NCBI RefSeq assembly: GCF_035046485.1
Contig: NC_085136.1
Span: forward strand, 161,569,963-161,633,962
DNA: 64,000 nucleotides
Source of the DNA: Aedes albopictus
Lineage: Eukaryota; Arthropoda; Insecta; Diptera; Culicidae
Direction: 5' to 3'
Every line of letters begins with the position of its first letter. Positions within the stretch are counted from its first letter, which is position 1. A model generated the notes under the pieces. That model saw only the letters and a program-made list of their open reading frames with translations. It did no database searches and had not been told where the DNA came from. This document shows, one piece after another, positions 32,670-43,959 of this stretch. The translations under genes and the position numbers were made by a program.

Positions 32670-32673
32670 AAGA

Positions 32674-33173
32674 TACGTAGCATTTCATAGGTGATCTTGT
32701 CATCACCTGGTGCTGATTTTGGTTTTTTGGAACTCAGAATGTGGTACCATTTTTCCTTGTCCAAGATATCGTATTCAACTGTGCTGTTGCTTAGAAGATT
32801 CTCCTCTATTTCCTCATTTGGCCCAAAGTGCAAGTCCAAAAACTGTTCTGCCATTACTTCGTCGTCCTGCAACGGATTGTTTTCTTTTTTGTGGAACTTT
32901 TTCCCTGTAAGCCTTCCTACCATTTTCCAGAGTGCCTGTGAGGTCGTGTGCGGATTTATCTGCTCTACAAATTCCTCGAGTTTCGCTTGTTTGCTTTTCT
33001 TCTTCAGCCGTTGGAACACAGCCGCCGCCTTTTTTAGCTTGATTATGTTTTCCACACTTGCTATGCGGTTGAATTCTCTTCTCGCTTCTCGTTTTTCCTT
33101 CCACGCTTCTTCTACTTCCTGTGACCACCAATATTTGGGTGTGAAGTTGTCCCGTTTCCTACTCGCCCTCCTT
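32674..33173 (-). pseudogene. I-type LINE, region before the RT core
   Basis: This reads YWWSQEVEEAWKEKREARRE, INPHTTSQALWKMVGRLTGK, then KKPKSAPGDDKITYEMLRI. This is the usual linker and first RT motif (PGDDKI.YEML). It continues across the LTR-like insert into 30835. Confidence 0.8.
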
Positions 33174-34970
33174 CCCGAATAAAAAATACAGTAGAAAAAC
33201 CGAACGTTATATTGTAACAGTACTATTTAGAACCATATTTTTACAATAGACACCACTGTAAAAATAAAAATACAAAAACAATAAGATGTAATGTTGGATA
33301 CCATACCGTGAATTGTAAATAAGATTTTTACAATATATTATACAGGTTGTTAAGTATCGTAACAATATAAAAAAATATTTTTCTCCATATATATTTTTTT
33401 GCAAAACCATACATTTTATTGTTAATGAATTGTTCAAAATACTGATACGTGGGTTTAAATATACCGTACATTGTATGGTACATGAATGGTTTCAAACAAT
33501 AAAATGTACCGTAAATAAATTGTTTTTAATTGTAATTTCACTACTGGTTATACATTTAATCAAATGGTTTTGGAATGGTTCTCTTTTGTTATGTTGAATT
33601 GTTTTACATTACATAAACCATATATTGTTATATTATCTTGCCATTTTCCTCCTGTTAATGGCATCTTAGGCTTATTAGATTTATTAGAATGCGCTTTGGG
33701 AATTCCCAGAGCGTTTTTGATAACCCTTCATATATAGGATCGCCCACGTCTAAGTCTGAGTAGTCTCTGATTGCATTAACAGTTGAAGCTTAGGCTCCCA
33801 TTCCCCACCAGCCAGATAACCGGGTTTCGCAAACTAAGCATTATTTGTGGCAACACTTTGAGCGGCATGATGGAACTATGCCGAGCGCGCTAAGTGTTAT
33901 TAGACCACTAATGTAGTTGCATGAAGTGGGTGACGAGGTACATAAGTATCATTACAGCGTGCTTCACCGTTATTGCAATATTGAGGCACCAGTTTGACTA
34001 AAGTTTGAAATACATAACAACTCATGAGATAACTGTCAAGTTTGATTCAAATATAAGTTAGGTTAAAAAGCGAACCCGCAGATGAACCTATATTAAAAGT
34101 CATTTCAGTGTTCAGTCCAGTCCATATGTTAAAGATGGCTCTACGTCAAAGATAAAGTTTGTCAACCGCATTTGATTCGATTGTGGTCGAAGGCAAGTTC
34201 ACATGAGAGAAGAGGAGAAAACTCCCCTAAATGCAAATACAGAAAGAATAGTGTTGAAGTGTTGAACTCATCTACTGATTTACGGTAATCTGACCTGCAT
34301 CTTTCCGGGTTGGCCTACATTGCATTAGTATTTCTCTCATCGCACTCTACATACCTAGCCCGCCCTCGAGCCCGCTATATCTCTTGGACCCCTGCTTGGA
34401 CCTGCAGTTCTTAGGACATCTGGTTTACCACTGATTTAAATATGTTATTGGCATTAACCCTTTGGAGCCGGAGGGGTCATATATGACCCCGGCGATGGAA
34501 CCGAGCATAACAAACGTGTTCGACACCAGCCAGGTTGTGTCAACAGCGGCGAAAAAAATCAATTCCAAAAGGTTAAATTGATGTTTCAACTTATTCACTT
34601 TTTTTTCTTTCCTTTCCTTTGCATCAAAAAAGTCACAAACATCAACAAAACAAAGCACGGAAAAAATCTTAAACTGAATAAATCTGGTGTTCGATTTGAA
34701 TAGGTCGAATCTGCATAGGAATCACAACAAACATACGATCTATTCAAATCGAACACCAGAAATAATTAAAAATTCACGGAAAAATAATGTTTCGGAAAAG
34801 TGAATGGTTCAAACGTAAGAAAAACAGTATAATATATTGTTACATAAAAATTCAATGTAAATGTATAGTATAGCGAACCATTTCATTACAATACACTTTA
34901 TGGTAGCTGGTACACTGTATGGTGCAGGAATGGTTTTCACCATACACCCTATGGTTAGTTTTTATCCGGG
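33174..34970. mobile_element. 1.8-kb AT-rich inverted-repeat insertion in the I-type LINE
   Basis: The ends are CCCGAATAAAAA and, on the other strand, CCCGGATAAAAA. It separates the endonuclease from the RT linker of the LINE. It is non-coding and carries a nested TTAA element (34458-34572) and a 20-bp-arm hairpin at 34685-34763. No clean target duplication is visible, so the borders may be off by a few bases. Confidence 0.6.
34458..34572. mobile_element. 115-bp TTAA-target MITE
   Basis: TTAA lies at 34454-34457 and 34573-34576. The ends are CCCTTTGGAGCCGG and, on the other strand, CCTTTTGGAATTG. The inside contains the perfect palindrome GGGGTCATATATGACCCC. A CCC start and TTAA duplication fit piggyBac-type elements. 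Confidence 0.65.
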
Positions 34971-35848
34971 TTGCCTTTTGTACCTGAACCGTCAAATCTC
35001 GCCAATTTTGGACCTTGCTAACGTCCAAATTAGCTATACTATTTTTGATTTGTTGATTGTTGTATATCCATCTCTGTTGCGTAGTAGTGTTGTCTCCTAA
35101 TCTCGTTTCTATCGCCATATGATGGCTTCCCACTCCGTAGTCCAATACCTTCCAATCTAATAGTCCATACAATTCGGCTGTGCAGATGGTTATATCTATA
35201 GCTGTTGATCGTTTGTTCATTTGAATTGGTACAAATGTTCTACTGCCATCGTTGAGTATCAGAAAACTGTAGCTATTGATCAGATCCATAATTGTACCTC
35301 CTTTCCTATCACATGATTCATCGCCCCAGGAAACATGGTGAGCGTTGCAATCTCCACCCAAGATAACCTTCTTGTGTTGTTTTAAATGATTGAAGATGGA
35401 GGTAATGTCATCTTCGAGTTCATTGATTTGTATGGACGGACTGATATATATCGAAACGAGAATGATATCCAACTTAGGTATACTCACCGCAACTGCTTGA
35501 GTACTACCCTGATAGGCTGGGTAGGTTGATTCGAGTAAAGTTGATTGTATTCTTCAGGTAGACGGCTGCTCCTCCGTATCCGTCCTCCCTTGAATCGAAT
35601 ACTCCGTTGAATGTTGATATCCTATACCGTGATGTTGTTTCTTGATCGGTCTGTGTCCATGTTTCCGAGATTAGTGCAAACGAATAATCTTCTTCAATTA
35701 ACACTCTCTGCAACTCTTCTTTATGCTTGTGCAAGCTTTGTACATTACACTGAAACACTTTCAAACCTTCACCCATAACTAACTCCTTATATATTTTTTT
35801 TTCTCTTCGTTTCACTTTTCTCCTTTTTCTTCTTCTATTCTTTTTCAA
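34971..35848 (-). pseudogene. I-type LINE endonuclease domain
   Basis: Two frames, 35848-35504 and 35487-34971, read VFQCNVQSLHKHKEEL, FALISETWT (catalytic Glu), YGGAAVYLK, LVSIYISPSI, then VILGGDCNAHHVSWGDE. The end is GVGSHHMAIETRL, where the usual SDH is replaced by SHH. One frameshift lies near 35495. Confidence 0.85.
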
Positions 35849-35877
35849 ATTTTCACATATCTTTTCACATTAAATAG

Positions 35878-37215
35878 TCAAACAATCGTTTGACTCAAAT
35901 TGAAATACTTTTCTGCACACTTTTGAAATTTTTCTTTCGCGTTTTCTTCAATATCTTTTTCTCCCACGAACTCTGCGTAGAAGCTCATCATTGCTGCTTG
36001 GAACTGTTTTCCCGCGTTGATGGTCGCTTTCCTTGACGCCTCTTCGATGATTTGGTTCCATTTTTCGGCTGTGTCAACCTTGTAGGGATTGTTCAATCCA
36101 ACCCCATCTGCTGTGTCCTTCTTGCCTTTCCCTGATGGTCCTGCTGTAGACAGAGACTGTTCTGATTCTGGTTCCGGTGCTGCGCGCTTTCTTTTGTTTG
36201 GTTGGTTGTTCCTTTTCTTCTCGGGATACATTTTCACTGCTGGCGTAATCTTCTGTCGCGGCAGGTTTGTTTGCTGCCATTGCTCTTTCAGGTTATTGTT
36301 GGTTGACAAACTTTCCGCCAATGATGGAAAGTCATCCAGGTTACTCAGTGGCTCGAACATATTCGACGTGTTTATCGGCAACATTTCCCTCGCTTCGATG
36401 TATGTGACATTCTTCCTGGCCATCATATCTTTCACCTTTTGTTGAATCTTATGCTCGTTGCACTCTTTGCTACCTGTAGCGTGATTTCCGGATTTGCAGT
36501 GGAGGCACTTCATCCTTTTGTGGCATACTTCTTCTTCTTCGTCGTCATCGTCGTGCTTCTCCGAACAACGTTGGCATCTTCTCGCTCCTTTTCAGTTTGC
36601 TTCCTTGTGGTTGTATCTTAGGCAACGCATACAGAATACTACCTTCTGGATAAATGGCTTGATCTTGCTAACGCAGCAGAAGAGCCATACCTTGTCCGGG
36701 AGACAACTGGCACGGAATGTCACTGAGATCCGATTAGTGGGAACTTTCGTTCCGTTTTCGAACCGGTTTAGTCGATACACACCTACAACTGGCACGTCGC
36801 TTTCGATGTAGTTCATTATCTCCTCCTCCGAGATGTCCGTGGGTATGCCAGTGATCACTCCCGAGTTACACACCAAATGCTTCCGGATGTATGCTCTGTA
36901 CATTCCATCTTCGTTGTTTACGACGTCCAATAGCTGGTTGGCTTTGACAAAGCTGTTGATAATCACCATGATCTTATTCCGGCCGATTTGTTTCATATCG
37001 ATGATGTGCCTTTTGAACATCTCCATTCCTCGCAGTTTGACACCCAATGAGTACCTGTCAATCCTCACTCCTGCTTGTTCTTTCCGCAACTCGAAGTACA
37101 AACGATACGGTGCTGTATCCGCCGTAGTGTATTTGAACTCTTCTTTTCTCTGTTCGTTCATCATTCTTTCCTTGTACTTCCCCCCACCGTCCGGTGGGTC
37201 TTCTTCCGTGACCAT
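35878..37215 (-). pseudogene. I-type LINE ORF1 (gag-like, zinc knuckles)
   Basis: The first part (37215-36592) reads YRLYFELRKEQAGVRIDRYS, GVITGIPTDISEEEIMNYI and FCMRCLRYNHKEAN, the start of a CX2CX4HX4C knuckle. After a frameshift the second part (36513-35878) starts MKCLHCKSGNHATGSKEC, another Cys/His motif, and ends in a Lys/Glu-rich tail. This is the RNA-binding protein of I-type elements. Confidence 0.85.
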
Positions 37216-37604
37216 AACCTCAACCGATATTGCTTCCCCTCTTCACTAGTTTTCAATTTTTCACTGTTTTGAACGATATTTTCTTGTGTCTTTTCACTTT
37301 CTGTCTTCTCTTCGTCGATACTTAGCTTCTTATCACTTTTTCACCGCTACAAATCTCCCCAATTTGGCAAAAACAACTATTTTTCCTCCGAAAACGAACT
37401 TGCCACCGCGCGGGTAAAATTTGGAATGCCCATTCTTTCTAATCGCCGATCACCGGGCGAAGCAAGCAACGACGGCCGAATGAATCGCTACCGAATCTGA
37501 GTGCCGAAGGCGAACGAACCAAGATTGAACAAGTGTTTGCGTACTGAGTCGGGTGCGAGAGCATTCATATTCGTTCACTTAGCGTTCAGTGGAAGCATTC
37601 AGTA

Positions 37605-37862
37605 CAGTAGACGTTCGGTCGGTGCAAACGGTTTAACTGCAATGCTTTTTAACTGCAAGTCCGGTAAGTGCAACAAATTTGCAGTTATCGCACCGCCAAA
37701 CGTCAAAATGGTGCGCCATGTTAGCCCTAATGAACAGTCGAATGAATTTTTCGTTCATTTTACGTCAATTGACGGCTTGTTGACACTGTCAGGAGTTGCA
37801 GTTATCGAATTTTCGTTCGCTAAGTGAAACGTAAACATGTTGCAGTTATCGAACGTCTACTG
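37605..37862 (+). mobile_element. 258-bp TA-target MITE, copy A
   Basis: The ends are CAGTAGACGTTCG and its reverse complement, with TA on both sides (37603-37604, 37863-37864). A second copy of exactly the same length lies inverted at 58612-58869. The apparent open frame across it is the same in both copies and is not a known protein. Confidence 0.85.
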
Positions 37863-38254
37863 TACTGGGAATTGAATCAGTGAGTGCGTTTTGATTCAAT
37901 CAGCTGAATACCACTCTGTAGTTGAGAGAGCGAACGTTCTTTTCGTATACACCGATGCAAGCTGATTCATTTCGAACTCTATTTGTTTCTCTCCTGATTC
38001 GCTTCAGTGGCGTCGGTGGCGAGCCGTTCGTGTTGCGTTCGTTCTTAGTGCGCCGGGCTCTCACTCAGCATTGGGTTGTTGGCGTTCTTTTTGCTATTAT
38101 GCATCGTCGGTATTCGGGTGAGCGAATGAGTTTTCCCATGCTTGGCGACAAATTTTCATTTTTCTATGAACAGTGGTCTACGAGGCTGACATATACAAAA
38201 ACTTTGCCTACGTGGTTTACAAACGGCCCCTTGATGGGATTTTTATAGGAGTTT

Positions 38255-38800
38255 TGCTAAAGTTTATGCGGTAGGATTATTTTTGGGATTAATTGCTTCA
38301 GGAATTGCTGTCGGGATTCTTCCTGGGATTTCTCTAAAATTCCTCGGAACCCTTCCAAAATTCGTGATGAGATTTCTCCATTTTTACCGCAGTTCATCCA
38401 GGAATTTCTCGGGGAATTCTTCCATGCATCATATAAGAAGTCGTTCACATATGTTCCTAAGAATTATTTCAGGCATTCATCCTGTGGTACCTCCACATTT
38501 TTTTTCTTGGGATTGCTAGGATTCCTGGTATTTTGTCTGGTATTTCTGCAGGACTTTTCCCAGGAAATTCTATAGAGGCTACACTAGGGATGTACCCAGA
38601 AGTATCTGTGGGGATTTCTTTCATTATTCCTGCTAAAGTTATTTCGTTGATTTATCCAAGAATTTATCTAGAGATTCCCTCTTAGGAGAATTCTAACGGG
38701 TATTCATCCAGAGATTACTCCGGAGATAGCTCTAGGGATTTCTTTAAAAAAAAATCTATGGGTGTATTCAGTTATTTCTCCAGAACTTAATCAAACAATT
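38255..38800. repeat. Degenerate GAATTYCTCC-type minisatellite
   Basis: This is a run of diverged units like GGGATTTCTCTAAAATTCC and CCAGGAATTTCTCGG, spaced about 12 bp or multiples. The same texture recurs at 46140-46580, 50280-51750 and 56540-56770. Confidence 0.65.
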
Positions 38801-38829
38801 TATTTACAAAGTTTTCTAATGTGGAAACC

Positions 38830-39206
38830 GACCACAAAAGCAAAATTCCTCAATACGATTCTTATTAGATCCTGAATTCCATTTAAAAATGCAATAAAAT
38901 CTCGCTATCCACCGACCGATGCAATCCCAAATAACGGTACACTGTGTACACACGCTTCAGCGTAAAACGGTGCCGTTTGTAAACAGTCCCCTTCATTCCC
39001 ATTCATAAAAGCGTGACGTGACGGCGATCACGACTTCGACGTCGGCGCACGTAGCAAAAGCAACACGTTGGCATTACGGACGTCGCCGTCGTTTCATTCT
39101 TTGTTTACCGGCGTCGCGTCGAACCAACGACGCCTGGGTTCTGTCAGATTTTGTTGAATGTAAATAAAACACATCATCAGTTTGCGGTTGGATCTGCGCG
39201 ACGGGC
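38830..39206. other. Upstream region of the UAP gene
   Basis: The sequence is GC-richer from 39010, with repeated GACGTCGGCG-like motifs. No TATA box was found. No other gene is seen. Confidence 0.4.
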
Positions 39207-39208
39207 AG

Positions 39209-39216
39209 CGTTCAGT
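39209..39216 (+). promoter_or_regulatory. Possible initiator of the UAP gene
   Basis: GTTCAGTA at 39210-39217 contains TCAGT, the arthropod initiator core. It lies 390 bp before the start codon in a TATA-less GC-rich stretch. Only a 5' end map would confirm it. Confidence 0.25.
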
Positions 39217-39602
39217 ATTTAGCGCGAGAGTACGGTTCGGTCGGACCCGGTCCGGTGTGTTGAGTGAGAAGTCGCTACTAGCTCTAATCAAGCGGTCAGT
39301 GCCAGTGCTATGTACTGTTGCCGTTACGACGGCTCGCGAAAGGAGGAAGGAGATTGTTTTCTTGCATTGTTGTGGTAGCACCCGACGTCCAGCTCAAGAG
39401 GAGTGCGATCGTCTACCACTGGCTGGCAACGACAACGACGGCGACGGTTCGGGTTTTATGTGAGCAGCACCGAAAGTCAGTCTTGACTTTCACTTCCCAC
39501 TGGATGGAAGCACATTCCTCGTCGAGCGTGGGTGCGTTATCAGTGTTTTATTAAGTGTTGAGTGTTTTTTTTTGTGAATCTTGTTTTTGTTGTCTAATCG
39601 CA

Positions 39603-41057
39603 ATGGCCAATTTCGAAGCCCTGAACACGAGCCTGACCAAGCATGGTCAGGAACAGTTGCTGAAGTACTGGGACGAATTAGACGAGGATCAGCGACGATT
39701 GTTAACGGAGGACATTGAGGAGCTGAACCTTGAGGAGGTGAATGAGTTTTACGAACGTGCCACATCGTCACTGGAGGATGGCAATGCTAAGCTAGACGAT
39801 AAAATGGAACCAGTGTGCGAGGACAAGTTCCTTTCAATTTCCAGAACGGCTGTGGACCAGCTGCAGAAATATTACGAGGAAGGATTGAGGCAAATAGCGG
39901 AGAGTAAAGTGGGTGTGTTGCTGATGGCTGGAGGACAAGGAACGCGGCTGGGGTTTGCCTTTCCCAAAGGAATGTTCAACGTGGGACTTCCTTCGAACAA
40001 ATCACTGTTCCGTATCCAAGGTGAGAGGATTTTGAAACTGCAGAGGCTTGCGGCCGAGCTGACGGGGAAAAATGGGCGGATCACTTGGTACATTATGACC
40101 AGTGAGCATACCATGATTCCAACGAGGAAATATTTCGAGCAAAACAATTACTTCGGACTAAAGGCGGAAGACATAATGATGTTCGAGCAGGGAAGTCTAC
40201 CTTGCTATGACTTCGAGGGGAAGATTCTGCTGGATGAGAAGCACCGAGTCGCAAAAGCCCCTGATGGCAATGGAGGACTTTATCGTGCTTTGCGCGATCG
40301 AGGCATACTGGACGACATGGAGGGGCGAGGAGTGCTCTATTTACACGCTCATAGTGTTGATAACATACTGATAAAGGTCGCCGATCCCGTCTCCATTGGT
40401 TATTTTGTCGAACAACAAGCTGATTGTGGCGCCAAAGTGGTCGAGAAGTCCCATCCAAATGAAGCGGTCGGAGTCGTTTGTCAGGTCGACGGCAAATATC
40501 AAGTGGTTGAATACAGCGAGATTACCCAGAAAACCGCCGAGCTTCGGAAAGAGGATGGCCGACTGGTGTTCAATGCCGGAAACATTTGCAACCACTTTTT
40601 CACCACCAGCTTCTTGCGTAAAATTGGTTCCACCTTCGAGAAGGAGCTCAAACTGCACGTGGCGAAGAAGAAAATCCCATTCATCGACCCCACTGGGACA
40701 CGCTGCACTCCGGATAAACCCAACGGTATGAAAATAGAAAAGTTCGTCTTCGACGTGTTCCAGTTTGCAGAGCATTTCGTAACGATCGAAGTCCCGAGGG
40801 ATGAGGAATTCAGCGCTCTGAAGAATGCGGACAGTGCCGGCAAGGATTGCGCCAGCACAGCCCGGGCCGACATCTATCGGCTACACCGGAAGTACATCGA
40901 AGCGGCCGGTGGAACCGTGGAAGGTACGGAGTGCGAGATTTCTCCACTTTTGTCCTATGGTGGGGAAGGTCTGAAAGTGCTAGTTCACGGGAAGACTCTG
41001 GTAAGTCCGGTGCATTTAATGGCAGATGAAGAAAAAACATCGAATGGCGTCGAATAA
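39603..41057 (+). CDS. mmy: UDP-N-acetylglucosamine pyrophosphorylase (UAP)
   Basis: A single open frame of 484 residues with no intron. The enzyme joins UTP and GlcNAc-1-phosphate to give UDP-GlcNAc, used for chitin, N-glycans and GPI anchors; it is cytosolic. The nucleotide-binding loop LLMAGGQGTRLGFAFPKGMF starts near residue 106. Further family blocks are WYIMTSEHT, FEQGSLPC, APDGNGGLYRAL, VDNILIKVADP, KVVEKSHPNEAVGVV, then VFNAGNICNHFF and KFVFDVF. Length is close to the usual 480-520. The start was chosen at the ATG in CGCAATGGCC, the first Met of the frame. The Drosophila orthologue is mummy, hence the symbol. The gene lacks introns in its coding part although its neighbours have several. 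A retrocopy that kept its frame cannot be excluded, but the frame is perfect and a GC-rich leader precedes it. Confidence 0.95.
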   Translation: MANFEALNTSLTKHGQEQLLKYWDELDEDQRRLLTEDIEELNLEEVNEFYERATSSLEDGNAKLDDKMEPVCEDKFLSISRTAVDQLQKYYEEGLRQIAESKVGVLLMAGGQGTRLGFAFPKGMFNVGLPSNKSLFRIQGERILKLQRLAAELTGKNGRITWYIMTSEHTMIPTRKYFEQNNYFGLKAEDIMMFEQGSLPCYDFEGKILLDEKHRVAKAPDGNGGLYRALRDRGILDDMEGRGVLYLHAHSVDNILIKVADPVSIGYFVEQQADCGAKVVEKSHPNEAVGVVCQVDGKYQVVEYSEITQKTAELRKEDGRLVFNAGNICNHFFTTSFLRKIGSTFEKELKLHVAKKKIPFIDPTGTRCTPDKPNGMKIEKFVFDVFQFAEHFVTIEVPRDEEFSALKNADSAGKDCASTARADIYRLHRKYIEAAGGTVEGTECEISPLLSYGGEGLKVLVHGKTLVSPVHLMADEEKTSNGVE

Positions 41058-41142
41058 TAAGACTTTGAGTACACTTTTAGATAGCTTACACTGCAATACC
41101 TAGAGGTACTTTTTACAGCACGTACTTTTTGGCATCAAACCG

Positions 41143-41148
41143 AATAAA
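41143..41148 (+). terminator. Polyadenylation signal of UAP
   Basis: AATAAA lies 85 bp past the UAP stop codon, the first such signal on the coding strand. Confidence 0.6.
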
Positions 41149-41159
41149 ATATTTTAGCG

Positions 41160-42278
41160 AGATATCATTAGCCGACCATTAGTTGGCAAAATAAGATTAT
41201 TAGTGATTTCTATATTATGTTATAACAATATTTTATCTTTTAAAATTAGAAAATTACGAAAACGAAGGAGTTGATTTCATATTTGATTCGAAACGATCAA
41301 AAATCACTGCTCTAGCAAATTTATCCATGCATCACGCTGACGCTAGTATGTAGGACATGTGTGTTCCGTTTTCAGACCTGACATCATCTCACTTTTTAGT
41401 GACTTTGTCACTGTTTCTCAAGGCTTTCTGACAAAAATAACTAATGTAAAGTCACTATTTCAAACGGTAGTTAAAAATTGTTAGAATTTGTGACCAAACA
41501 CTTTATAAGTTTTAAAATTTGTTCTATAGCTACAATTGAAGTCTTTAGTTTGACTTTCCACTTGAAATCTTGAAATTTTACACTTGAATTTGACTGAAAT
41601 ACTATATCGGTCTTTGAACAGTTTTATTAGCTTTGTGCCTTTATTTTTAAAGAGGGTTGTAACGTCTAAATAAACGGAACATACATGACTGCGCTAGTTA
41701 ATAATTATCCATAATTATCCTGTGCAATGAAACCTTCAACTAAGTGCAAACGAGAGCGAGCAAGCTTATGTCCGAAACTAAGTTTTACCGGCGAATCTAT
41801 CTTAGAAGCCAAGTCAGCAACGAGATGTAAAAAAGCAAGAAAAAAAGAGACCATTCCTTTTGTGTTAGCTAGATAGGTAGGTGTTACCGAATCGGGCACG
41901 AGCGCACATTATCCGAAACGAGAGAAGGGCGATGTCCAAATCGAAATCTAAAATATTGAAAATGTTGCGCTGCAAGTTTTCCATTCGCCGGACCGGTTCG
42001 ATCGAAAGTGATCTGCTTCCCGATGGCCTTGATGCAAGGCGCGCGCAGCGCATGGTTTGTGAACGATGTTGTGAATGTCGCCCCCTCTCTCGATTGTTCA
42101 GTTAAAATTGTGCTCCTAGATCTGGATATAAGACGAATTGTGAGTTTTACTATAATAAATCGATCTAATTACGTACACCTTTGATAATAGGCAATATTTA
42201 ATTATTATCACAAGCCTTAATCTTGATGCTGTTCACAGTTGAGCAATGGTTCTATTTGCACAACAGCATTTGTTCATT
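41160..42278. other. Intergenic sequence without a recognised gene
   Basis: The sequence is AT-rich. A frame starting at 41933 (MSKSKSKILKMLRCKF, 57 codons to 42105) is open but resembles nothing I know. Confidence 0.4.
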
Positions 42279-42285
42279 GATTCGT

Positions 42286-42409
42286 TAAGGTCCATTCAAA
42301 TATTACGTTACGCAAAATTTGACTATTTTAAATTCCCTCCCTCCCCTAAGTAAAAACGTTGTTCCTCCTTACCCCCTTTAGCGTTACGTAATATTGGAAC
42401 GAACCCTTA
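42286..42409. mobile_element. 124-bp MITE with ATTACGTAACGC-type ends
   Basis: The left end is TAAGGTCCATTCAAATATTA and the right, inverted, TAAGGGTTCGTTCCAATATT, continuing into ACGTWACGC. The flanks are GATTCGT (42279-42285) and GATTCGC (42410-42416). Similar short elements are common in insect genomes (from general knowledge). Confidence 0.75.
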
Positions 42410-42649
42410 GATTCGCTCTCAAAATTATTCAACCCGACGAAATACATGTACCCACATTCGCCAATACTCATTGGCAGATCTATGATTTTTCGAAAAGAGG
42501 CCTAGAAGAGTCGTAATGGCTTCATGACTGCATGGATGACAGCTATGGAAACTGGTTGTGGCCGTCTTTTTATTAGGTAAGACATATTTTACGATTTTTT
42601 TTTCTTCATCCACCATTCCCTCTTGTGAGAAATCTTTTGATACTTACTT

Positions 42650-43948
42650 TTGATAGATACTCTCTCAAATTTTATGCCGCCGTCTATCACCGATTGCAAG
42701 AGAGTTCGTGGGGCAATATCAGGCTGGATTTATGGGTGAACGCGCTACAACGGGCCAGATGTTCGCCATCCGCCAGATGTTGCAGAAATGCCGCGAATAC
42801 AACGTGCCCACACATCACTTATTCATCGATTTCAAATCGGCGTATGATACAATCGATCGAGAACAGCTATGGCAGATCATGCACGAATACGGATTCCCGG
42901 ATGAACTGATACGGTTGATCAAGGCGACGATGGATTGAATGATGTGCGTAGTTCGAGTATCAAGGACACTCTCGAGTCCCTTCGAATCTCGCAGAGGGTT
43001 ACGGCAAGGTGATGGTCTTTCGTGCTTGCTGTTCAACATTGCTTTGGAGAGTGTAATAAGAAGAGCGGGGATAAACACGAGTGGGACGATTTTCACGAAG
43101 TCCGTTCAGCTGCTTGGTTTCGCCGATGATATTGATATTATTGCTCGTAAATTTGAGACGATGGCGGAAACGTACATCCGACTAAAGAGTGAAGCCAGGC
43201 GAATCGGATTAGTCATTAATGTGTCGAAGACAAAGTACATGATGGCAAAGGGCTCCAGGGAGGAATCACCGCGCCCGCCACCCCGAATTCATATCGACGG
43301 TGATGAAATCGAGGCGGTTGAAGAATTCGTGTACTTGGGCTCACTGGTGACCGACGACAACGACACCAGCAGAGAAATTCAGAGGCGTATTGTGGCAGGA
43401 AATCGTGCCTACTTTGGACTCCGCCGAATTCTACCATCGAATAAAGTTCGCCGTAACACGAAGTTAACTATCTACAAAACGTTGATTAGACTGGTCGTCC
43501 TCTATGGGCACGAAACATGGACCCTACGTGCAGAGGACCAACGCGCCCTTGGAGTTTTCGAACGGAAGGTGTTGCGTACCATCTACGGCGGAGTGCAGAT
43601 GGAAGACGGGACTTGGAGAAGGCGAATGAACCACGAGCTGCATCAGCTGCTGAGAAAACCAACCATCGTCCATACCGCGAAAATCGGGAGGCTACGGTGG
43701 GCGGATCACGTCATCAGGATGTCGGATAGCAACCCGACTAAAATGGTTCTCGAGAGTCATCCGACCGGTACAAGAAGACGTGGAGCGCAGCGAGCTAGGT
43801 GGATCGACCAAGTGGAGGACGATCTGCGGACCCTACGCAGAGTGCGGAACTGGAGACAAACAGCCATGGACCGAGTGGAATGGAGGCGGCTACTATGTAC
43901 AGCAGAGGCCACCCCGGCCTTAGCCTGACCGGTAAGGTAAGGTAAGGG
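42650..43948 (+). pseudogene. RTE-like LINE, 5'-truncated reverse transcriptase with 3' tail
   Basis: One frame holds the whole RT palm and the C-terminus: GERATTGQMFAIRQMLQK, FIDFKSAYDTID, RRGLRQGDGLSCLLFNIAL, LGFADDIDIIA, VINVSKTKYMMA, VEEFVYLGSLVTDDN and TLRAEDQRALGVFERKVL. It ends at 43928. The only break after 42708 is a TGA at 42936-42938, in a position where the family has Gly. A (GGTAA)n tail at 43931-43948 marks the 3' end. This is the best-kept copy of the family in the window. Confidence 0.88.
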
Positions 43949-43959
43949 TTGCTTGGGTT

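Larger units (their letters stand above)
28139..37400 (-). mobile_element. I-type LINE, nearly full length but broken, with nested insertions
   Basis: Reading right to left, it contains ORF1 (about 37215-35878), endonuclease (35848-34966), reverse transcriptase (33182-32674 and 30835-29344), RNase H (29124-28264) and a 3' end. The 3' end is a (GAA)n-type tail at about 28172-28145. RNase H after RT is characteristic of the I group. Two elements interrupt it, at 30840-32669 and at 33174-34970. A second fragment of the same element lies at 46585-47350. Confidence 0.85.

Noticed and set aside
33207..33437. Minus-strand open frame rich in Tyr, Phe and Ile
   Set aside because: The hydrophobic composition follows from extreme A+T content inside a non-coding insertion.
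41933..42105. Possible small gene starting MSKSKSKILKMLRC
   Set aside because: No splice pattern, no polyadenylation signal close by and no family resemblance. Kept only as an open frame in intergenic DNA.
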